From Sorghum bicolor (Eukaryota; Streptophyta; Magnoliopsida; Poales; Poaceae), in contig NC_012873.2 in NCBI RefSeq assembly GCF_000003195.3, positions 9,323,894 through 9,387,893 on the forward strand: 64,000 nucleotides of DNA, in the 5' to 3' direction. The translations under genes and the position numbers were made by a program. This document shows, piece after piece, positions 11,269 through 21,737 of this stretch (its first letter is position 1; each line of letters begins with the position of its first letter). The notes under the pieces were generated by a model. That model was not told where the DNA came from. It was given only the letters and a program-made list of their open reading frames with translations, and did no database searches.

Positions 11269-11887
11269 TACGCAGGAAGGCGCTGCCGCAAACGCAACAG
11301 GGAGATGCATGATGGATAGACATGACCACAAGTCCCGGTCCCAACAACCTGCCGCGGCCCGCGGCTGGGGGGCATCCAGCGCGCGCCGCGTGCCGTCGAG
11401 AACCGGAGGCTGGCTTGGCCCCACCAGCTCCACGGCAAACAGTGCCATGGCCCATGGAGAGCTAGCGGTGGGCAGTGAAGGGCTCACGACTTGTCCGCAC
11501 GCACCGCAGGTCACCTTTCATTTCGCTTTCAACGAGTCCAAAGCGTTGTGACCCCGGCCCCGAGGCTCGGCTGCGTCCGTGAGCTGTGTAACTTGCCATG
11601 TTTACGTAGTCTAAGTTTACAGTCCGGTCAACATAACATTTAAAGCAATCATAGCTAGACTCTCTAGAAACGAGATCTTTTTTGGTTTCTTCGTGGCCAT
11701 GCTCGTTGCGGCACTCACGCGGCTCGCCGCAGCCCACAGCACCGATAGAATCACCTCCGCCCCTTTCTTATACCCCGTGTGTACCTCGGCTCCGTCGCTC
11801 TTCCACGACGACGATGGCGGCGTCACGCTCCCCGTCCTCCACGCATAGCTCTCCGTCGAAGGCGGGTAGGACTTCGGTGGCGATGGG

Positions 11888-13480
11888 ATCAAGTGCTACT
11901 AGGTCCATATCTTGAGCATATGCATTAGGATCTAGTAAAGTGCTAACTTAACTCCTTTGGAGAAAATGTTTGTGAAAAGCTAACACACATGCACCTTGGT
12001 GGTGGACTCTTGTTGGTGTTAGCACATTTGCAAAGGAGGTGGAGTTCCTAGGGTTGAGAGGGGTTTGGGTTCCTCTCTCCCTCCCGCCGAGCTTGCGAGG
12101 CGGGATTCGGCGCTTTTGAGAAAAATAAGTGTATATTTTTCTATTGCGCCGGTGGGAAATTTGGAGAAGTCGCGGGAGTGTTTTCTCTCTGAGAAACACT
12201 CACCGGACGCTGAGTGCGGAGGCACCGGACGCTGGCCTCAGCGTCCGGTGTGCTTGACCCTGCTAGGGTTAAGCACCGGACGCACTCTGAGAGCGTCCAG
12301 TGTGAGGGCGTTTTGCGACCCTCTCTGCGCATGGGTCCGGTGTGCTTGACCCTGCTAGGGTTAAGCACCGGACGCACTCTGAGAGCGTCCGGTGGTTAGC
12401 GTCTGGTGTGAGGGCGTTTTGCGACCCTCTCTGCGCATGGGTCCGGTGAGCACCAGACGCTACCGGTGCTTAGCGTTCGGTGACCCTGCAAGTTTGCAAC
12501 CCTCTCTGCGCATGGGTCCGGTGTGCACCGGACGCGTCCGGTGTGAACCTACAGAGCGTCCGGTGGTGCGCTGGTGACCGTTAGAATCTGACACGCGGGA
12601 TTCAAGTAGGACACGTGGCCTACCCCTGAGCACCGGACGCTGAGGGTCGAGCGTCCGGTGACCACTTAGTAGCGTCCGGTGCCCCCGATTTCAGCCCAGT
12701 GAAAACAGCCAACGGCTAGTTTCTTTGAGAGGCTTATAAATAGAAGGTGGTTGGCTTTGGGAGGCTCTCTCTTGCACTTTTGAATACTTGAGGCATAATT
12801 TGAGCTAGAGAACACTCCCTCCACTCATCTCCTTGCTTGATTGCTCATCCTAGTGAGATTGAGTGAGATTCAAGTGCATTGCTTTGAGAGTTGCATTTAG
12901 TGGCACTTGATTCTTGAGTTTGCTGCGGATTTCTTGTTACTCTTGGGTGTTTCCTAACGCCCTAGACGGCTTGGAGCAGCGGTGGTGTCGAGCTCGTGAT
13001 TGGAGATTGTTTCGAGCCTCACCAAGTGACTTGTGAGGGGTTCTTGAGACTTCCCCGCGGGAGATCGCAATTGGCTACTCTAGTGGATTGTTCGTGGCTT
13101 GGAGGATCCCCATCTTGTGAGTGGATGTGCGGCACCCGCTGAGGGTTTGGCTTTGGATTGCCAATTAGCTCGTGATCCATCAAGTGGGTGTATCGCCACA
13201 ACGAGGACTAGCTTGCCGGGAAGCAAGTGAACCTCGGTAAAAAATCTTGTGTCATCTCTTGCCGATGATTCTCTTGTGATTGTGAGTGATTGGTTGGATA
13301 TATCTCTACTCTACAACGTTGGTATAACAATCACTCTTCACTCCTTTACTTACTTGTTTACCTTGCTAGTTGTTTAGCTTGTTTAGTTTAGTCTTCTTGT
13401 TTAGGAGTGTAGTAAGCTTCTAGTTGTGCTTTCTTGTTGTAACTAGTGTTTAGCTTTCTTGCTAGACTTGTGTAGGTGGC
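11888..13480 (+). mobile_element. truncated LTR X' copy 1
   Basis: Collinear without gaps with X 5681-7273, but missing the first 309 bases of the LTR. It is cut at the right by the start of the Athila-like LTR. The first 354 bases are identical to X; beyond that roughly two dozen substitutions are visible. The five bases before the insertion are GTGGC (13476-13480), the presumed target site of the Athila-like element; its right copy is lost. Confidence 0.85.
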
Positions 13481-15110
13481 TGTTGACGGTCCTTAAGTAT
13501 CAAATTTAATTATCAAATAAATAAAGAAAAGGATTCAAATGAAATCAACATCTAGACTTAGGGTTTTATCTGACAGAATTCCACGAGTTTTGGTGTTTGT
13601 CTATTTCTGCAGGGGGTTATCAGGAAATACAAAAGAAAGGCCCACACGTCGGGATTACATAGAGATATTAACGTGCCACGCAATTATCTTACATCTAGAA
13701 GACTCAGCCACGAGACTGAAGCGGAGGCGAAACGGGGCCTGACCCTGGGCGCCCGCCCACCTCCTGAGTCCAATCAGGACTCTGCTTCGTGGGAGATCTC
13801 CACCGACCTAAAGGATGAATCTAAACCATACAATCTATGTCGGTTTGATCCAACGGCCCATATTCACTTGAAGGGACTATAAAACCAGACCCCCTGGCCC
13901 CTGGAGGAGGGAGCCTCTCAACCCTAATTCATTGTTCTTCAAGGGAGAAGAAGCCTCTGATCAAGATTAGAGCCACCACATCAATTAGATATCTAGATTA
14001 GCATAGCTACATAGGATTAGAACTAGAAGGAGTCAATCTTCGATTGGTTTCCGAATCTGTCAAGAGGATTCTTGGTAATTCTCTAATTGTGCTTCTAATT
14101 GCTGTCTAATTATCTTTGTTCTTCAATATTATGAATATGACTTTGTTCTACTTCAATATATTGCTTATGACTTTGCTCTACTTGCTTATATTCAAGATTA
14201 TATTGTTCTTAGTTTATCATAGTTATGTACTTGGCTTAGTTAGATTGGATCTATATACATGCTTAGGATCGTAGAGCGTTTATCCATCGGATCCATGGGT
14301 AAATGATAGATATTGTGTAGGCGTGGTGCTTATACTGTATTTATCTGCGATTGTACCCAATATGCCAGATCGTGGGGTGGTTCGTGATAGTGACAGCTTC
14401 ATTGATTCTTATATAGTCCCCCTCTCGTGTATTGGGCTGGCAGAGCAACATTATTACAGGGGAGTGATTGCTATGTTTCTCATTTATCTTGCTAATATCA
14501 CTATGCATGGGCGTAGTCTTGTCTCGCAATGATTGCTAAGTATGCTTGCACTAACTATGATATGCTAGACTATATAGTTGAGAATAACTTAGGGAATATT
14601 CTTGTAGTTCGTTCTAATACCATGCTAATGACTTTCTAGAGTATCTAATTGAGGTGCTTATCATATTTATTATGTGGCTAGATCAGATTAGTTATCTTTG
14701 TCACTAATTCATTATTTCATATATCTTTTATGTGACACTTATCCCTGTATGAAGAGTTAGATATAATGTTCTCAATTATACATGCAATGATAGATGCTCA
14801 ATCTCATATTCTATTCTGTAATCAATATTGATGATTGCTAATCCCTTCCCAGTGGTAAAAATATAAATAACGATACCTGGAATACTTTCCAGTTAAAATG
14901 CTACATTGGTATTAATCTGTGCGCTTGCAGATTCCATTCATTATTTATTTAGAAGAGCAATTGCATATTTCAATACCGCATCTCTTATATCATGCTGGGG
15001 ATGACAACTTGGCTTAAGTGGTGTGAGGGATAGGTTTGGCATTTTTGGCACCGTTACTAGATTTAGAGAACTTAGTTTACTTTTGGTAATGATGTTAAGA
15101 ATACCCAACA
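13481..15110 (+). repeat. 5' LTR of Athila-like element, copy 1
   Basis: 1630 bp from TGTTGACGG to ACCCAACA, with 5-bp inverted ends TGTTG/CAACA. A TATA box (TATAAAA, 13878-13884) precedes the likely R region. It lacks a 21-bp segment found in the 3' LTR. Confidence 0.85.
13878..13884 (+). promoter_or_regulatory. TATA box of the Athila-like LTR
   Basis: TATAAAA within GGGACTATAAAACCAGA, about 400 bp into the LTR. It is conserved in all four LTR copies. Confidence 0.6.
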
Positions 15111-15118
15111 AGCATTTT

Positions 15119-15136
15119 TGGCGCCGTTGCCGGGGA
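15119..15136 (+). promoter_or_regulatory. primer-binding site complementary to tRNA-Asp
   Basis: TGGCGCCGTTGCCGGGGA, 8 nt after the LTR end, is the complement of the 3' end of plant tRNA-Asp including CCA, the primer known for Athila/Tat-type elements. Confidence 0.85.
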
Positions 15137-15270
15137 AGGTTGATTACTAATCAAGAATGGAATAAAAGATTTTGAGTTATCATTCGCATCACTAATATGA
15201 TTGAGCTTATCTATTCTCTCATACAGTTTTACCCTGATATTTTTCTATTTTATCTTATGTAGGGGAATGT

Positions 15271-17919
15271 ATGAATAGAAGACATCTTCCAGGAAATTTT
15301 GTTGACAATCCCGAAGCATTATTCAAGAAGACGAGAGCCAAGCTCAAGAAGGGATCATCAACACTTCAGCAAAAAGCTTCATCCAATCAAGATCACCGGA
15401 ACTTGTCTTCAGAGTTCGAGGCCATGGCGAACAAATCAATCCGCGAGTTCTCAGCTCCCACTACGGACAACATCCGCACTGGACCTGCTGCAGAGATCGA
15501 TGGCAACTTTGAGCTCAAGCCTGGACTTATCAACATGGTGCAATCCAACCAGTTCTGTGGGAAGGCACACGAAGATGCTAGTGCTCATCTACAACACTTC
15601 CTGGAGATTTGCAACACATTCACCATATCAGGAGTTTCCAAAGATGCTATACTACTTCGCCTCTTCCCATTCTCACTGTTAGGAAAAGCGAAGCAGTGGT
15701 TCTACGCTACAAAGGAGAGGAATACTACGTGGGCACTCTGCTCAACAAACTTCCTGGCTAAGTTCTTTCCCATAGGCAAGACCAATGCTCTCTGTGGAAA
15801 GATTACAAGTTTTCAGCAACAAAATGATGAATCTGTTCCAGAAGCATGGGAGCGCCTTCAAGACTACATCCTAGAATGTCCCCATCATGGAATGGAGAGT
15901 TGGCTATTGATGTAGACGTTTTATCATGGGCTCGGCAACAGTGCCCGAGAAACCATGGATGCTGCAGCTGGAGGAGCATTCTTATCACTTACTATACCAC
16001 AAGCCACAGCTCTTGTGGAGAAGATGGCGTCCAATCAAAGCTGGAATGAAGAGAGAACCCAGACACGCAAGAGAGGTGGAGGTATGCATCAGCTGAAGGA
16101 GGTAGACATGTTGTCTGCAAAGCTAGACCTGCTCATGAAGAAGCTCGACGATAGAGCTGGAGATAAGAAGGAAGTTATGCACATCTACGACTCTCACATG
16201 ACTTGTGAGGAGTGTGGAGATACTAGACACTCAGGCAATCACTGCCCTGAGATGCTTGAGGATGTGAACTACATCAACAATAACAACAACTACTACTACA
16301 ACCGTCCTCAACAAAATCAAGATTGGAATCAACAGAGGCCTAACTACTCAGGTAATTATCAAGGTAACAATTTTTACAACAATAATAATAATTTTCCACC
16401 ACTGAGAGAGTTAGTGTCTAATCAAGGAAAGCTAATGGATAACCTATCTAAGAAATTGGCATCTAATGATAAAATGCTAGAAAATATAAATAATAGAATG
16501 GATAATTTCTCTACTGCCATCAAGAATCAAATTAGCTTTAATAAAATGATTGAATCCCAGTTAAATCAAATAGCTGCTGCTGTTCCTACTACTAACCCCG
16601 GTATACCATCACAACCGGAAGGATTAGAATCTGCAAATCTTGTAGACATGTTTGATACAGGTAATAAGTGGAGTAACCCCGTCGCTGAATTCTCTACTGA
16701 CCTTCTGCCGGTCAAGAGAGGCGATCCAGGACGCCCCGTCATTCCGATCTCCATCGGCATGGTGGACGTTCCAGAAGCACTCTGCGACTTTGGCTCTAGC
16801 GTCAACATTATACCCAGGGTACTCTATGAAAAATTCTTTACATATCCTTTATTAGAGACAACCATGTGTTTGCAGTTTGCAGATCAGACGATAACATTTC
16901 CAAAAGGAATATTGAAGAACCTTTGCGTCCGAATTGGTACCTTGTATGCCCTAGCAGACTTCGTAGTGGTAGAGACCGGAAATGATGAGAGAGCACCCAT
17001 CATCTTAGGGAGGCCATTCTTAAACACCACGGGAGCTATCATCTACGCTAGTGCTGCCAAGATCAGTTTCTACGTCAAAGGGAGGAAGGAGACATTTTTT
17101 TTCAAGAACAAGATTACACAAATTCCAAATCAATCCAGACGTGAATCAAGGAAGAGGACCAACAGGAGGAACAGGAACAAGCAAGTGTGGACCGAGTCAG
17201 CTAAGATGGTCACTGTAGTTCATGGAGGCCAAGATCATCAACTTAAGTCACCGCTTTTGACCAAGAAGGACGACCCAGGAATGCCAAGCATCTACTGCTC
17301 CATAAATGGATACAACTTCTACAAGGCAACTTGTGACACCGGATCGGGTGTCAACATAATGGCCGCAGTCACCTATCGGCTCTTGCTCGGAACCATGCCA
17401 CTAAGACCAACATACATTCAGCTCCAGATGGCAGATCAGACATTTCGAGAAGTTAAAGGAATAGTAACTGATGTCCCAGTCAAAATAGACGATCACTTTG
17501 TCTACACAGACTTTCAAGTTATTGACATGGGAGAAGACGAGTATGATCCACCCATCATCCTTGGAAGACCGTTCCTTAGCACCGTTAAAGCAATTATCTA
17601 CATTGGAACCAGAGAAGTCCATATGCACTTCTCCTCAGAGAAGGTACGCCGTTATTTTACTGACCCTAACTATATCGTTGAAGAATCTAAGCAGGTCAGA
17701 AAGAGACACAACCGCAACCAGAGGAGGCAGATCATCAGGAACGGATGGGCAGACTATGAAGGAGAAGTTGTAAGGTCAGAAGACGTAGAGTTTAAACAGA
17801 ATTATCCAGAGGAAACTGAAGCACCAAGTCAGGTGTGGAAAATGAAGCTAACTATACAGGAAGAGGACGCGCTGCTGGAAGTACCGACTACGCCACCCAA
17901 CGAACCTCGGGACAATTGA
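15271..17919 (+). pseudogene. gag-protease frame broken by one TAG, copy 1
   Basis: One continuous frame of 882 codons plus stop is interrupted only by TAG at 15913-15915. The part before it (214 residues) is the retrotransposon gag domain. The part from 15955 (654 residues) continues gag (DAAAGGAF, typical of this family) and then has a CCHC knuckle (C84, C87, H92, C97), an Asn/Tyr-rich linker (about 105-147), and two retropepsin-like domains. Domain 1 has DFG at 278-280 and LGRPFL at 351-356; domain 2 has DTG at 461-463 and LGRPFL at 536-541. A basic linker separates them. The product would be the structural and processing polyprotein of the element. The first protease has Phe where DTG/DSG is expected and is probably inactive. 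Confidence 0.85.
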
Positions 17920-20070
17920 GAAAACAGAGTCCCGTTCGGAGAACTTAAAAACACCGAACGCCTTGCCAAGAGGTAAACTTGGTAGTTATCCTTTCCCTTT
18001 CAATTATTTTAAATAGTTTACTTAGTTAATTAAGTTCATACTATCTTAAAAATAAAATAAAAATATGAAAAAACAGTAAGCCCCATGTGAGTAGACGAGT
18101 GGCATAAAACCCATAAGTACATTCACTGTGGTGGCATAAAAATAAAATAAATATTTCTTTTCTGCTCTATAAAAATGAAAATATAAAAACAGGGAGTAAT
18201 AATTATTAAGGAGTCTCAATATGATAAAGGCTAGATATTTATGCTAACACTTAATTAAGTTCCACAAGCTTTGTTGTCTATTTGAGCTCCACAGAATTTA
18301 AGAATAAAGAAGACTAGCAGACGAAGGACATTCTAATCGCTGTCAGAATACTGCTGACTTTCAAATACACTTCTGCCACCTGCTAGCTACATCAAGAGAA
18401 ATTACGTCAAAATTCAGCTTGGGGGAGAGCACCCCCATTTATCTCGATAAGTATTTCTATCTATCTATCTTTATACTTATATTATTTTAGAATATAAATA
18501 TACATAACCATGGAAAAATCTAATAAGGATTTTATGCTTATATATATATATATATCTTTTGCTTAGTGTGTTTAATAAATAAATAAAGTGGCTATGCTAA
18601 TCTGTATCTAAATAAAACTCTAGCATGGATATGAGGAATAGTTGCTCTACCTAATTTGAACATTTTAAGTTCTCTCTCAAGTTTAGACATAACTGTTATA
18701 ATTTAAAGCTTGCTCTAGACCTAAACTTGTGGGATGAAAACTTGATTTAAAGTCAAAGTTGTTAACGGATACGATATGGGAAGGTTGAGCTGCTGTTTAT
18801 CTGTTCCTAGAGATGCTAGAATTCTGGAGAATTTTATCTTTGAAAATCTTTAAAATGTTGCATGATAAGTTCCTATATGATGAGAGTTTAAATTCCTACC
18901 ACAGCCATATATACATGCTTGCTAGACTTTGAGCCACACATTTACTATTTACTGCTTGTGAGCATTGAGTGTGGTCAAGCTGTGTAGACCCTTAGGAGCT
19001 TGTCATGTGGTTAAATCAAGATTTCACTTGCACGTTCACTCATATATGCTACTTCTACTCCGGAAGTACCATCCACATATATCCACCCATTCCATCTCTA
19101 GAATCACCCAAAAATATTCTACTCCTAATCCGGGAGAGAATAACCAAAAATATTTCTGTTTTCCCTTGTGAAATAAATGCTCAAGTTATCTTGTTACTAC
19201 CACTTGCTATATTATCTCAAGAGATGAGTGCTCTAAAAAAAGAAGAAAAAAATACGAGGAAATAAAAAGGAGCAAGTGCTCGGAACCTCGAAAGAAAAGA
19301 AAAAGTGAGACGAGAGGTAAAAATGGACAAGTGTCCGACAATAGAATTAGGGGTACAAGATACCCACCTGAGAGAAAAGAAAAAGAAGAGCATCTCATTA
19401 TCCTCACAAAGTTTCAAAAAGCAAGGAAGGTATGTATCCCCTCAAAGAGCAAAAGTAGAATTAGACTTCCACCATTGTTATCACCATCATCACCATACAC
19501 CATTCATTCGCCACACATGCACATCTTGATTTGGCTTATTGATTTGTTTCTTTGGATCCATGGTTTGACTATGCAATAAATGTCTTGTAAGTATGTATAT
19601 TTTATCTCCCACCTATGAGCTCCAGATATTAAAGCCTTATTAGAGTAGGGTGAGAGAGAAGGCAATGTCACTATGCCTTATACCACAAATACCACATATC
19701 TTGAGAGAAGGCATATACCATCACTGCCTTGGTAAGGATCCAGAAATACCACAAAAGAGAGATATGAGAGAATCATACAAGGAATCTCTGAGTTTTATTT
19801 GAAAATCTGCAAAAACCCCAGAGCTATAGCTGATCAAGAATAAGAGACATGACACTTGGCTAGACTGTTCTATCTTTTAACTACTCAAGACAGAAGTGAC
19901 AGTTACAAGTCCCATGGTGAAGGTAAAGTAAGTAAGTTTTAAGTCTTGACAGTTTACTCTAACTCAGAGATGAGATCTTATTTAAAAAAGCATGTGTACC
20001 GTCAATTTTTAAAAGATATTGCAACAACTTATGATCCATAGCTGAGTCTATCTTTGCTCAGGGACGAGCA
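17920..20070. other. non-coding internal region of the Athila-like element, copy 1
   Basis: About 2.15 kb, AT-rich, with only short frames. No reverse transcriptase, RNase H, integrase or envelope-like motif was seen. A purine motif AGCTTGGGGGAGAGC (18416-18430) resembles the true polypurine tract. Confidence 0.7.
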
Positions 20071-20090
20071 AGAGGTAAGCTTGGGGAAGT
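20071..20090 (+). promoter_or_regulatory. polypurine tract
   Basis: AGAGGTAAGCTTGGGGAAGT lies immediately before the 3' LTR, which starts TGTTGACGG at 20092. It is the expected plus-strand priming site. Confidence 0.75.
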
Positions 20091-20091
20091 T

Positions 20092-21737
20092 TGTTGACGG
20101 TCCTTAAGTATCAAATTTAATTATCAAATAAATAAAGAAAAGGATCCAAATGAAATCAACATCTAGACTTAGGGTTTTATCTGACAGAATTCCACGAGTT
20201 TTGGTGTTTGTCTGTTTCTGCAGGGGTTATCAGGAAATACGGAAGAAAGACCCACACGTCAGGATTACATAGAGATATTAACGTGCCGCACAATTATCTT
20301 ACATCTAGAAGACTCCAGAAGCCACGAGACCGAAGCGAAGGCGAAACGGGGCCTGACCCTGGGCGCCCGCCCAGGTGATCAGGGCGCCCGCCCACCTCCT
20401 GAGTCCAATCAGGACTCTGCTTCGTGGGAGATCTCCACCGACCTAAAGGATGAATCTAAACCATACAATCTATGTCGGTTTGATCCAACGGCCCATATTC
20501 ACTTGAAGGGACTATAAAACCAGACCCCCTGGCCCCTGGAGGAGGGAGCCTCTCAACCCTAATTCATTGTTCTTCAAGGGAGAAGAAGCCTCTGATCAAG
20601 ATTAGAGCCACCACATCAATTAGATATCTAGATTAGCATAGCTACATAGGATTAGAACTAGAAGGAGTCAACCTTCGATTGGTTTCCGGATCTGTCAAGA
20701 GGATTCTTGGTAATTCTCTAATTGTGCTTCTAATTGCTTTCTAATTATCTTTGTTCTTCAATATTATGAATATGACTTTGTTCTACTTCAATATATTGCT
20801 TATGACTTTGCTCTACTTGCTTATATTCAAGATTATATTGTTCTTAGTTTATCATAGTTATGTACTTGGCTTAGTTAGATTGGATCTATATACATGCTTA
20901 GGATCGTATAGCGTTTATCCATCGGATCCATGGGTAAATGATAGATATTGTGTAGGCGTGGTGCTTATACCGTATTTATCTGCGATTGTATCCAATATGC
21001 CAGATCGTGGGGTGGTTCGTGATAGTGACAGCTTCATTGATTCTTATATAGTCCCCCTCTCGTGTATTGGGCTGGCAGAGCAACATTATTATAGGGGAGT
21101 GATTGCTATATTTCTCATTTACCTTGCTAATATCACTATGCATGGGTGTAGTCTTGTCTCGCAATGATTGCGAAGTATGCTTGCACTAACTATGATATGC
21201 TAGACTATATAGTTGAGAATAACTTAGGGAATATTCTTGTAGTTCGTTCTAATACCATGCTAATGACTTTCTAGAGTATCTAATTGAGGTGCTTATCATA
21301 TTTATTATGTGGCTAGATCAGATTAGTTATCTTTGTCACTAATTCATTATTTCATATATCTTTTATGTGACACTTATCCCTGTATGAAGAGTTAGATATA
21401 ATGTTCTCAATTATACATGCAATGATAGATGCTCAATCTCATATTCTATTCTGTAATCAATATTGATGATTGCTAATCCCTTCCCAGTGGTAAAAATATA
21501 AATAACGATACCTGGAATACTTCCCGGTTAAAATGCTACATCGGTATTAATCTGTGCGCTTGCAGATCCCATTCATTATTTATTTAGAAGAGCAATTGCA
21601 TATTTCAATACCGTGTCTCTTATATCATGCTGGGGATGACAACTTGGCTTAAGTGGTGTGAGGGATAGGTTTGGCATTTTTGGCACCGTTACTAGATTTA
21701 GAGAACTTAGTCTACTTTTGGTAATGATGTTAAGAAT
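20092..21737 (+). repeat. 3' LTR of Athila-like element, copy 1 (last 8 nt missing)
   Basis: 1646 bp. Compared with the 5' LTR it has an extra 21 bp created around a repeated GGGCGCCCGCCCA, an extra 4 bp nearby, one G fewer in a G-run, and scattered substitutions. It ends at AAGAAT where the 5' LTR goes on to ACCCAACA. Confidence 0.85.

Larger units (their letters stand above)
7402..11887. other. MITE-rich flank, copy 1
   Basis: 4486 bp without a supportable gene. It begins with the GAGGG target duplication, then GC-rich sequence to about 7560, AT-rich DNA packed with MITEs from 7790 to 11270, and a GC-rich block at 11280-11887. A patch at 9717-9830 carries several AACTTCCGAC/GTCGGAACTT words in both orientations and may be an old LTR remnant. 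Confidence 0.6.
5951..21734 (+). repeat. tandem unit copy 1 (15784 bp)
   Basis: This spans LTR X from its base 580, the flank to 11887, the truncated LTR X' and the Athila-like element. It is followed head-to-tail by copy 2 at 21735. Copy 1 has private bases, for example GGATCAGC at about 6766 where copies 2 and 3 read GGAGCAGC. Confidence 0.9.
13481..21737 (+). mobile_element. non-autonomous Athila-like Gypsy element, copy 1
   Basis: The order is 5' LTR (13481-15110), tRNA-Asp primer site, a gag-protease frame, about 2.2 kb without coding capacity, a polypurine tract and the 3' LTR from 20092. Reverse transcriptase, RNase H and integrase are absent, so it would depend on a partner element. 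The tRNA-Asp primer site, Asn-rich gag linker and LGRPFL-type protease point to the Athila/Tat side of Gypsy. The 3' LTR stops 8 nt short of its end and is fused to LTR X at AAT (21735-21737). Confidence 0.85.

Noticed and set aside
15119..15136. possible tRNA gene
   Set aside because: Only the 18-nt complement of a tRNA 3' end is present, with no cloverleaf; it is the primer-binding site.
20751..21167. 138-residue open frame
   Set aside because: It lies wholly inside the Athila-like 3' LTR, is disrupted in the matching 5' LTRs, and has no domain.
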